Source: Nitrospirota bacterium
GTDB lineage: Bacteria; Nitrospinota; Nitrospinia; Nitrospinales; Nitrospinaceae
Assembly (NCBI GenBank): GCA_003229345.1
Contig: QIDN01000419.1
Coordinates: 1 to 5,867 of the forward strand
Direction of reading: 5' to 3'
DNA length: 5,867 bases
The notes under the pieces are model-generated. The model made no database searches. It had not been told where the DNA came from and worked only from the letters and a program-made list of their open reading frames with translations. Of the stretch, positions 1 to 5,867 are shown one piece after another (the stretch's first letter is position 1; every line of letters begins with the position of its first letter). The position numbers and the translations under genes were made by a program.

Positions 1-2167
1 GATTGGCATGGTTGACGGCCAATTTCTTCTTACCCGCTTTCTTAAAAAAAACAACGACCTTCCAGTCGCCTTCGTTGCCCTCGCGATTAACCACCACCCC
101 CGAGCCAAACTTGGGATGCAGAACTTTGGTGCCGACGCAATACTCGCCGTCCTTAAAAGACGCCCTTAGCGTCGATTTCGGCAGAGACATGTCCGGTCGT
201 CTGTCATACGAAGAAGGTGACTGAGTCTCGAACCCGCCCATCGCCATTTCCTTCTGCAGAACTTCTCCGGGTATGGCCGCGAGAAAATCCGAGGGCTGGT
301 AATTGTACGTATTGCCGTAAATCCGCCGACGTCGTGCGTTGGTAATCATCAATCGTGACTTGGCGCGCGTGATGCCCACATAACACAAACGCCGCTCCTC
401 TTCGAACTCTTCGGGGCTGGACATTGAACTGGCGTGCGGCAGTAAACCGTTCTCGACGCCAATCATGCACACGCCTTCAAACTCAAGGCCCTTGCAGGTG
501 TGCAGGGTCATCAGCGGCAGCACGCCCCGGCTGTTATCGAGATTATCGAGGTCCGAAACCAGCGCGGTGGTGTCCAGAAACTCCCGCAGGGAATTTCCCG
601 GATGTGATTCGCTGAATTGCTCGACAGCGGAATACAACTCGTTGAGGTTTTCCAGACGGCTCCGGCTTTCGACGGAATTCTCATCTTCCAGCTTGGCCAT
701 GTAACCGGTGCGCGCCAGAATTTCATTCAAAAATTCCTCCGGCGCCCGCTCTTCAAAAATCGATTGCAGATGATCTATCAGCGTGACAAATTGCGCAATT
801 TTCCTGGCTGGGCCGGTGGATACAATTTTCTGCGGTTCCGCCTGTCGCAATCCATCGAGCAGGGACAATCCATTCAGATCGCAATACGCCTCTACTTTAT
901 CGAGAGACGACTTACCGATGCCCCGCACCGGCACGTTGACGATGCGCTTCAATGAAACCGAATCGACCGGGTTCAACACCACCCGCATGTACGCGAGGAT
1001 GTCCTTGACCTCCCTGCGCTCGTAAAACTTGAGTCCGCCCACCACCTGGTAGGGCAGTTCCATCTGGCGCAACTGATCTTCCACCACGCGCGACTGCGCG
1101 TTGGTGCGATACAATACCACCATGTCATTGAAGGAATGGCCATCCTCATTTGCCCATTCCTGAAGACGCTCGCACACGGCGCGGGCTTCATCAATTTCAT
1201 CCTCTGCCCGATAGTAAATAATCTGGTGCCCGGCATCATTTTCCGTCCACAGGGTTTTATCCTTGCGGGCCACGTTCTCCCGGACCACCGCCGCCGCCGC
1301 CGTGAGGATGTTCTGGCTCGAACGGTAATTCTGCTCCAGCTTGATCACACGAGTGTTGGCATAATCCTTCTCGAAGTTCAGAATGTTTTCAATATTGGCT
1401 CCCCGCCAACGGTAAATACTCTGATCGTCATCCCCCACCACACACACATTCTGGTGACTCTCCGTCAACATCCGCACGAGATTGTACTGGGTCACATTCG
1501 TATCCTGAAATTCGTCGACCAGAACATACTGGAAACGGCGGTTGTAATAATCTTTGATGGAGGAATGATTGCGAAGCAAGTGAACGGTCAGCATCAATAG
1601 ATCATCGAAGTCGAGACCGTTGTTGTCGCGCAAGACCTTCTGATAAACCGGATATACTTCCGCCGCTTTCAGCTGATGGCCGTAGGAGTAATTATCCAGC
1701 CGGATATCGCTGGCAAATAAATAATCGTTTTTGAACCCGCTGATGTGACTGAGAATGGCTCGCGGCGGAAACGCCTCTTCATTCACGTTCACTTTTTTCA
1801 TACATTTTTTGACGAGCGACAATTGATCCTGGCTGTCGTAAATCACAAAATCGTTGCTGTACCCGAGTTCGTGAATATGTTTGCGTAACAGCTTCAGGCA
1901 AAACGAATGAAAGGTGCTGACCCAGGGATAGGTCTCACACGCTCCCAGTTTCTGGCGCACACGGTCAAGCATCTCCTTCGCCGCCTTATTGGTGAAGGTG
2001 ATCGCAAGGATCGACTCCGGTGGCACCTGTTTTCCCCGGATCAAGTAAGCAATGCGATAGGTGATGGCCCGCGTTTTACCGGAACCGGCACCGGCGACCA
2101 CCAATACCGGACCCTCGGTCTGATGTACCGCTTCTAATTGCTGTGGATTGAGTTCGTCAGAAAACAT
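1..2167 (-). CDS. pcrA: ATP-dependent DNA helicase, PcrA/UvrD family (3' end cut by window edge)
   Basis: This is a superfamily 1A 3'-5' DNA helicase that unwinds DNA with ATP in nucleotide excision and mismatch repair and removes stalled complexes in the cytoplasm. The frame is open for 722 codons from ATG at 2167 to the left edge. Visible motifs are Walker A AGAGSGKT (25-32), TFTNKAAKEM (57-66), STFHSFC (84-90), Walker B VDEFQD (217-222), motif III GDDDQSIYRWRGA (245-257), motif IV VVLYRTNAQSR (350-360), motif V TLHTCKGLEF (554-563) and motif VI YVGITRAK (596-603). Motif V has Cys where Ala is usual. Residues 676-722 match the C-terminal Tudor-like PcrA domain. Family members are about 720-740 residues, so probably only a few codons are missing. 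The start is fixed by an in-frame TGA two codons upstream, and Walker A sits at the normal distance. No good Shine-Dalgarno precedes it. The htrA stop is 29 bp upstream, so shared transcription is possible. PcrA and UvrD naming cannot be separated from sequence alone. Confidence 0.96.
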   Translation of the reverse strand, partial: MFSDELNPQQLEAVHQTEGPVLVVAGAGSGKTRAITYRIAYLIRGKQVPPESILAITFTNKAAKEMLDRVRQKLGACETYPWVSTFHSFCLKLLRKHIHELGYSNDFVIYDSQDQLSLVKKCMKKVNVNEEAFPPRAILSHISGFKNDYLFASDIRLDNYSYGHQLKAAEVYPVYQKVLRDNNGLDFDDLLMLTVHLLRNHSSIKDYYNRRFQYVLVDEFQDTNVTQYNLVRMLTESHQNVCVVGDDDQSIYRWRGANIENILNFEKDYANTRVIKLEQNYRSSQNILTAAAAVVRENVARKDKTLWTENDAGHQIIYYRAEDEIDEARAVCERLQEWANEDGHSFNDMVVLYRTNAQSRVVEDQLRQMELPYQVVGGLKFYERREVKDILAYMRVVLNPVDSVSLKRIVNVPVRGIGKSSLDKVEAYCDLNGLSLLDGLRQAEPQKIVSTGPARKIAQFVTLIDHLQSIFEERAPEEFLNEILARTGYMAKLEDENSVESRSRLENLNELYSAVEQFSESHPGNSLREFLDTTALVSDLDNLDNSRGVLPLMTLHTCKGLEFEGVCMIGVENGLLPHASSMSSPEEFEEERRLCYVGITRAKSRLMITNARRRRIYGNTYNYQPSDFLAAIPGEVLQKEMAMGGFETQSPSSYDRRPDMSLPKSTLRASFKDGEYCVGTKVLHPKFGSGVVVNREGNEGDWKVVVFFKKAGKKKLAVNHAN

Positions 2168-2196
2168 GTTTCAATAAGAGGTGCATTTTGAATGAA

Positions 2197-3321
2197 TCAA
2201 CCGCGATGGGGAGCCTTTTCCAGGACCACGGTCATGTTGATTTTCTTTCCTTGGCGAATCAACGCTATCCCAATGGATTTACCTGCCGGAGCGTGAGCGG
2301 CTTTGTGCGGAAGTTCCCGCGAGTTGCGAAGGGGTTGACCGTTAAACTCGACGATCACATCGCCTTCCATGATCCCCGCCTTGGCCGCCGGACTGTTCTG
2401 CACCACCTGCACGATGTAAGCCCCCTGTGCGTCTTTTAACTTTAATCGCTCCTGGATATCGATGGTGATTTCCTGGATCACCACGCCCAGCCAACTACGG
2501 ACCACTTTCCCGTTTTCTTTCAGTTCGGGAAGAATCCGCTTCACCAGATCGATTGGCAGGGAAAATCCGAGGCCCTGACCCTGGGCGAGGATCATGCTAT
2601 TAATGCCCACCACCTCGCCACGGGTATTGATCAGCGGTCCGCCACTGTTACCGGGATTGATGGCCGCGTCGATCTGGATAAAATCATCGAACGGACTTTT
2701 ACCCAACGAACGTCCTTTGGCGCTGACGATGCCGACCGTCACCGATTGCTCCAATCCAAAAGGACTGCCGATGGCCATCACCCATTCGCCGATTTTCAAT
2801 CGCTCCGAACTTCCCAGCGGCAGAACCGGCAGGGGTTCCGGCGATTGGATCTGGACCAGCCCCACGTCCGTTATCTTATCGAAACCGATCACCTTACCGC
2901 GAAACAGGCGTCCGTTCTTCAGTCCCACTTGCAATTCATCGGAGCCCTCGATCACATGCGCGTTGGTCAGAATATAACCTTCTTTATTAAAGATGAATCC
3001 CGATCCTTCACCTTTCTGCCGGAACTGTCCGGAAGGCGGCACACTCGGAGCACGTGGCACATTGCCCCACGGGTAATCACCATACGGTTGTACCGGCACC
3101 CGCTCCAAAATCCGGATACTGACCACCGCTGGGCTGAGTTTCTCCGCCAGGTCGCTGAACAGGGACAACCCCAAGTTGCCGTTTACCTGCGGCGCCTTCC
3201 CAGGCTTTTCGGTCCATAATGGCCTGGCATCAGCAAATACCAGGGAACCAGTGGCTACCAGACAGATCATGAGTCCTAACAGACCAAACGCCAAAACCTT
3301 GGATCGATGAAAATATTTCAT
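2197..3321 (-). CDS. htrA: HtrA/DegP-family periplasmic serine protease with a single PDZ domain
   Basis: This is an S1C serine protease of the trypsin-like HtrA family, which degrades misfolded envelope proteins or acts as a regulatory protease outside the inner membrane. I prefer the ATG at 3321 (374 residues) over one at 3357, because GGAGA lies 6 bases upstream and a signal sequence then begins at residue 1. Residues 2-8 are basic, 9-29 are hydrophobic, and ADA at 30-32 is a possible cleavage site; the segment could instead remain as an anchor. A proline- and tyrosine-rich stretch lies at about 76-100. The catalytic triad is His122 in TNAHVIEG, Asp152 in ITDVGL and Ser226 in PGNSGGPL. One PDZ domain spans about 275-368, including the AKAGIMEGDVI core. 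DegP and DegQ have two PDZ domains, so the architecture is closer to DegS and the short HtrA proteins. It lies 82 bp after hemH and 29 bp before pcrA. Confidence 0.95.
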   Translation of the reverse strand: MKYFHRSKVLAFGLLGLMICLVATGSLVFADARPLWTEKPGKAPQVNGNLGLSLFSDLAEKLSPAVVSIRILERVPVQPYGDYPWGNVPRAPSVPPSGQFRQKGEGSGFIFNKEGYILTNAHVIEGSDELQVGLKNGRLFRGKVIGFDKITDVGLVQIQSPEPLPVLPLGSSERLKIGEWVMAIGSPFGLEQSVTVGIVSAKGRSLGKSPFDDFIQIDAAINPGNSGGPLINTRGEVVGINSMILAQGQGLGFSLPIDLVKRILPELKENGKVVRSWLGVVIQEITIDIQERLKLKDAQGAYIVQVVQNSPAAKAGIMEGDVIVEFNGQPLRNSRELPHKAAHAPAGKSIGIALIRQGKKINMTVVLEKAPHRG

Positions 3322-3327
3322 AGTATT

Positions 3328-3332
3328 TCTCC
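3328..3332 (-). promoter_or_regulatory. Ribosome binding site deciding the htrA start
   Basis: The minus strand reads GGAGA, then AATACT, then ATG, which is a near-ideal Shine-Dalgarno and spacing for the ATG at 3321. The in-frame upstream ATG at 3357 would add 12 mostly polar and basic residues in front of a clear signal sequence. The inner ATG is therefore the likelier start. Confidence 0.75.
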
Positions 3333-3403
3333 GTGATAAGGACCGGCTGCAGTCCACCCCAGCTTATCATTTCCGGGAGGTGGATCGCCAGCCTAGGTTC
3401 GAT

Positions 3404-4354
3404 TTAAATCAGATGCTCCCAGACCACGCCCGCCAGGGCCTCGATAAACAGAGGGGAAGTGTTGAGTGATTCGGTCCGGAACAGCTCAATGTCCCGCTCA
3501 GCCGCGTATTGCTTGAAGGCGATGTCGATATCGTACAAAATTTCGATATGGTCGCACACAAAACCGACGGGAACAACGAGCGCCGTTTTGCTGCCAGCCT
3601 CAGCGATTTTATCGAGGGTCTCCTCCACGCTCGGCTCCAGCCAAGGCACGGGAATCATGCCCTGGCTCTGGTACGCCTGATGCCAGTGGGCAATATCGAC
3701 CTGCTGCAAAATCCCCTGCATGGTTTTGCTGTATTCTTCGACATAAGGATCACCGAACATCTCCACCGAATCGGAAGGAATACTATGCACGGTAAAAATG
3801 GTATGAATATTTTTCTTGCCCTTGGCCTTTAAATCCACATCAGCGGCCCGGTAGCGTTCCACAAATGCGTCGATCAACAAGGGTTGATTCGGCCAGCTGG
3901 TGATAAATCTCACTTCAAGCTTTTTGGGTTGCCAAACCTCCACCGCATCATTAAAAGCTTTTTGATAACGCTCGGTACTCCACCGACTATACTGCGGAGC
4001 GAGGCACAACGCCACGATCCGTTCCGCTCCGTCGCTCACCGCCTGGTTCACGGAATCCTTGATAGTAGGGCTCCAGGTCCGCATCCCGACATACACCTTG
4101 AACGAACCCTCTCCCTGATTGAGATATTTCTCCAGCGCTTCCGCCTGCGCGGTGGTAATGTCCAACAGAGGAGACCGACCGCCGATTTGCTTGTAACGGC
4201 GGGCCACTTCCTGAATCACTGCCGTCGACGAATTGGTGCCGCCGCGAATATTTTTCAGATATCTGGGAATATCCTGGATGCGCAAAGGAGCACCATGCGC
4301 CAGTAGAATGACTGCGGTTTTCAACTTCCCGGATGCAGTAGCAGTGCTTGTCAT
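3404..4354 (-). CDS. hemH: Ferrochelatase (protoporphyrin or coproporphyrin type)
   Basis: This enzyme inserts ferrous iron into a porphyrin near the end of haem synthesis. It has 316 residues, close to the 310-residue Bacillus enzyme. Visible family signatures are ILLAHGAP (16-23), YLKNIRGG (32-39), GGRSPL (58-63), VYVGMRTWSP (87-96), FTVHSIP (187-193) with the catalytic His190, PVPWLEPSVEETL (235-247), and VPVGFVCDHIEILYDID (261-277) with the conserved Glu271. The segments around GDPY and VPVGFV-DH-E-LYD resemble the B. subtilis coproporphyrin ferrochelatase more than the E. coli protoporphyrin enzyme. However, the position of Bacillus Tyr13 appears to be His20. There is no C-terminal iron-sulfur extension. 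The ATG overlaps the hemE stop in an ATGA, and no strong Shine-Dalgarno is seen, so translation is probably coupled to hemE. The substrate cannot be settled without the neighbouring oxidase genes. Confidence 0.96.
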   Translation of the reverse strand: MTSTATASGKLKTAVILLAHGAPLRIQDIPRYLKNIRGGTNSSTAVIQEVARRYKQIGGRSPLLDITTAQAEALEKYLNQGEGSFKVYVGMRTWSPTIKDSVNQAVSDGAERIVALCLAPQYSRWSTERYQKAFNDAVEVWQPKKLEVRFITSWPNQPLLIDAFVERYRAADVDLKAKGKKNIHTIFTVHSIPSDSVEMFGDPYVEEYSKTMQGILQQVDIAHWHQAYQSQGMIPVPWLEPSVEETLDKIAEAGSKTALVVPVGFVCDHIEILYDIDIAFKQYAAERDIELFRTESLNTSPLFIEALAGVVWEHLI

Positions 4355-5391
4355 TGGGATTGATACTCGTGAACCATGTCCACCACCGCCTTGACGTGGT
4401 CGACCGGCGTGTGTTGCAGGATACCGTGTCCGAGATTAAAAACATGCCCGGGGCGTCCACCAGCCCGGCGCAGGATGTCGTGTACTTTTTCCTTGATCAC
4501 CGGAATCGGTGCGAACAGGATATTGGGATCGAGGTTGCCCTGGATAGGCGTATCGTAACCGATTTGCTGCCACGCGTCATCCAGGTTAATACGCCAGTCG
4601 AAACCCATCGCATCGCCACCCGCTTCACGAATCTGCGGAAGCATGCTGGAAGTGCCGGTGCTGAAATTAATCACCGGAACACCGGCATCTTTCAAGCCGT
4701 CGAACACGCGGCGAGTGTGCGGCAGAATATATTTCTGATAGTCGCCGGGACTCAGGCACCCCACCCAGCTGTCGAAAATCTGCAGAGCCTGCGCTCCGGC
4801 CTTCACCTGCATTTTGAGATAGTCTACCAGCACGTCAGACACTTTAGTCATCAACTGTGGCCAGATATCCGATTCGTCGTACATCATCAATTTTGTGGTG
4901 GTGAAATCCTTCGACTTACCACCCTCCACCATGTAGCTGGCGAGAGTGAACGGCGCGGCGGAAAATCCAACGAGTGGCATCTTGTTCGATATCTCTCCGC
5001 GCACCAACTTGATGGCGTCGCCGACATAACCCAACTGCTCCTCGGAGTTCACCGGCTTCAACGCTTCGACATCTTTATGGGTGCGCACCGGACGGGGGAT
5101 GGACGGCCCGTCGCCTGCCGTAAACTCGAGGCCGGTGCCCATGGGCTCCAACGGCAAAAGGATGTCCGCAAAAATAATGGCGGCATCGACTCCCAATACG
5201 TCGAGGGGTTGCAAGGTGACTTCACAGGCCAGCTCCGGGGTTCTGCACAGTTCCAGAAACGAGTGTTTCTCCTTGAGGTCCCGGTACACCTTCATATACC
5301 GTCCCGCCTGGCGCATAAACCAGACCGGGGTGCAATCCACCGGTTCGCCCCGGAGGGCCTTCAGAAATCGGAAATCTCCGTTTTTATCCAT
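4351..5391 (-). CDS. hemE: Uroporphyrinogen III decarboxylase
   Basis: This cytoplasmic enzyme removes four carboxyl groups from uroporphyrinogen III to give coproporphyrinogen III, a step shared by the protoporphyrin and coproporphyrin routes to haem. The protein has 346 residues, typical for the family, and is complete. The N-terminal signature PVWFMRQAGRY (22-32) supplies Arg27 and Arg31. FADILLP carries Asp76, and GFSAAPFTLASYMVEGG (142-158) carries Tyr153. FDWR (264-267), QGNLDP (284-289) and FNLGHGILQHTPVDHV (318-333) with His322 complete the active site. These correspond by eye to human UROD Arg37, Arg41, Asp86, Tyr164 and His339. The ATG at 5391 is preceded by CAAGGCGGTGGA, in which AAGG at 7 bases is a reasonable ribosome site. 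A sigma70-like promoter lies about 35-65 bases upstream. The stop overlaps the hemH start by 4 bases, so the two form a translationally coupled pair. Confidence 0.98.
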   Translation of the reverse strand: MDKNGDFRFLKALRGEPVDCTPVWFMRQAGRYMKVYRDLKEKHSFLELCRTPELACEVTLQPLDVLGVDAAIIFADILLPLEPMGTGLEFTAGDGPSIPRPVRTHKDVEALKPVNSEEQLGYVGDAIKLVRGEISNKMPLVGFSAAPFTLASYMVEGGKSKDFTTTKLMMYDESDIWPQLMTKVSDVLVDYLKMQVKAGAQALQIFDSWVGCLSPGDYQKYILPHTRRVFDGLKDAGVPVINFSTGTSSMLPQIREAGGDAMGFDWRINLDDAWQQIGYDTPIQGNLDPNILFAPIPVIKEKVHDILRRAGGRPGHVFNLGHGILQHTPVDHVKAVVDMVHEYQSQ

Positions 5392-5426
5392 TCCACCGCC
5401 TTGTTGATTAGAATTGAAAGATTTTG

Positions 5427-5456
5427 ATTATAGGCCGGGCAACCGGCCAATATCAA
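5427..5456 (-). promoter_or_regulatory. Putative sigma70-type promoter for hemE-hemH
   Basis: On the minus strand, TTGATA (5456-5451) and a perfect TATAAT (5432-5427) are separated by 18 bases. The -35 box matches the consensus at five of six positions and overlaps the queG TGA stop. A start of transcription near 5420 would give a leader of roughly 28-30 bases before the hemE ATG. The spacer holds a perfect inverted repeat (5433-5448), which suggests control by a bound protein but does not prove it. The promoter call rests on sequence match only. Confidence 0.6.
5433..5448. repeat. Perfect GC inverted repeat in the queG-hemE gap
   Basis: GGCCGG is separated by GCAA from CCGGCC, giving a perfect six-base-pair all-GC stem with a four-base loop. 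It fills most of the spacer of the putative hemE promoter and begins only four bases past the queG stop. It could be an operator or a queG transcript-end hairpin. Read toward hemE it is followed by TATAATCAAAATC rather than a run of T, so it is a poor intrinsic terminator. Read on the plus strand it has no T-run either. Confidence 0.7.
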
Positions 5457-5867
5457 ACCGTTTTTATGCGTTCTATTTCAGCGAGAACCCCGGCGTCGGC
5501 CTCTCCGGAAAGGTGCTGTTCTAACAGTCGAAGAGCTCCCTGCCCAAGCAGTTCTCCGAGGGCCCAAACCGTATGGGAGCGAATGAGAGGTTCCGGGTCG
5601 GAAAGCGCCTGAGTGAGCACCGGAACCGCCTCCATTTGCCCGGAATTGCCCAGCGCCACGGCGACGTTTCTCAGCAGACCCCGGCGTTTGATGCGTTTGA
5701 CAGGGCTTTTCCGGAACCGTGAGCGGAATCCCTCATCATCCAACTGCATTAACTCGATCAGCCTTTTAACCCCCTCCCGCTCCTGAAAAGCAGGCTCATC
5801 GGTCGCCACAGCGTATGAGTTCCACGGGCAGACAATCTGACAATCATCACAACCGTAAATGCGGTTG
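5453..5867 (-). CDS. queG: Epoxyqueuosine reductase, C-terminal part (5' end beyond window)
   Basis: QueG is the cobalamin- and iron-sulfur-dependent enzyme that reduces epoxyqueuosine to queuosine at tRNA position 34, the last step of queuosine synthesis. The 137 visible codons begin inside the gene and end at TGA (5455-5453). The fragment opens with RIYGCDDCQIVCPWN, which carries three cluster-ligating cysteines (fragment residues 6, 9, 13) and the family's hallmark motif. It continues with SPVKRIKRRGLLRNVAVALGN, very like the matching stretch of E. coli QueG. The remainder, about 65 residues, is a helical HEAT-like tail (PVLTQALSDPEPLIRSHTVWALGELL). Full QueG proteins are about 380 residues, so roughly 60 percent lies to the right of the window. 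The GTG at 5809 falls after the iron-sulfur motif and is not the real start. hemE follows after 61 bp. Confidence 0.95.
   Translation of the reverse strand, partial: NRIYGCDDCQIVCPWNSYAVATDEPAFQEREGVKRLIELMQLDDEGFRSRFRKSPVKRIKRRGLLRNVAVALGNSGQMEAVPVLTQALSDPEPLIRSHTVWALGELLGQGALRLLEQHLSGEADAGVLAEIERIKTV

Noticed and set aside
44..51. Run of eight A (T8 on the coding strand) near the end of pcrA, possible slippage site
   Set aside because: The frame continues correctly into the expected C-terminal Tudor-like sequence on both sides, and a shift here would alter only about the last 20 residues. No supporting stem-loop was seen.
1288..1302. Five CCG repeats
   Set aside because: They encode an alanine run (residues 290-293) in a helicase region that tolerates it, and the reading frame is intact. 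No sign of a phase-variable tract.
1136..1600. A 154-codon plus-strand frame opposite the helicase gene
   Set aside because: It lies wholly inside pcrA, antisense to motifs II-IV, with no ribosome site or domain. It is a shadow of the real gene.
2746..3219. Plus-strand frames opposite htrA
   Set aside because: They are antisense to the conserved protease core and their low-complexity translations have no recognisable fold.
3353..3385. Imperfect inverted repeat (TCCACC and GGTGGA) between hemH and htrA, considered as a terminator
   Set aside because: The loop is long, the stem is only six to eight pairs with a wobble, and no T-run follows. It could be chance.
3322..3403. Possible htrA promoter, including a sigmaE-like one
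   Set aside because: No pair of boxes with acceptable match and spacing was found by eye in this 82-bp gap.
3987..4460. A 157-codon minus-strand frame across the hemE-hemH junction
   Set aside because: It is out of frame with two clearly identified genes and its translation resembles no protein I recognise.
4348..5427. A 359-codon plus-strand open frame opposite hemE
   Set aside because: It is codon-aligned with hemE on the other strand and stays open because hemE rarely uses codons whose complements are stops. It has no recognisable domain, and hemE has all its catalytic residues.

Overview
All recognisable genes in this 5.9 kb window lie on the minus strand, so the window is transcribed right to left. 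In that order they are: the 3' end of queG (epoxyqueuosine reductase), hemE (uroporphyrinogen decarboxylase), hemH (ferrochelatase), an htrA-type single-PDZ periplasmic serine protease, and a nearly complete pcrA/uvrD DNA helicase whose last few codons fall off the left edge. Gene density is high. The gaps are 61 bp (queG-hemE), a 4-bp overlap (hemE-hemH), 82 bp (hemH-htrA, using the start I prefer) and 29 bp (htrA-pcrA). No stretch over 300 bp lacks a gene.

The organism is a bacterium of moderate GC content. An HtrA with an N-terminal signal or anchor segment, together with chromosomal queuosine, haem and repair genes, fits a diderm bacterium of the Nitrospinota/Nitrospirota/'deltaproteobacterial' kind. 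That placement is an impression from protein style and could not be tested. Nothing points to a plasmid, phage or island: I found no transposase, integrase, tRNA, rRNA, CRISPR array or long repeat.

Region by region: 5453-5867 holds the C-terminal part of QueG, with its iron-sulfur motif CDDCQIVCP and a helical HEAT-like tail. The 61-bp gap 5392-5452 holds the best regulatory signal in the window. It is a sigma70-like promoter (TTGATA, 18 bp, TATAAT) whose spacer is largely filled by a perfect 6-bp inverted repeat. It would drive hemE and, through the ATGA stop/start overlap, hemH. These two enzymes act at separated steps of haem synthesis (uroporphyrinogen III to coproporphyrinogen III, and iron insertion into the finished porphyrin). 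The ferrochelatase resembles the coproporphyrin (Bacillus) type more than the E. coli type. The htrA gene (2197-3321) encodes an envelope-targeted quality-control protease. The pcrA/uvrD gene (1-2167) encodes a superfamily 1A helicase for repair and replication housekeeping. The last two genes have no obvious pathway link to haem and may simply be co-directional neighbours or part of one transcript.

This looks like an ordinary housekeeping region. I found no undescribed multi-gene system. The points worth a second look are the palindrome-filled hemE promoter and the unusual residue at the metal-site position of HemH.
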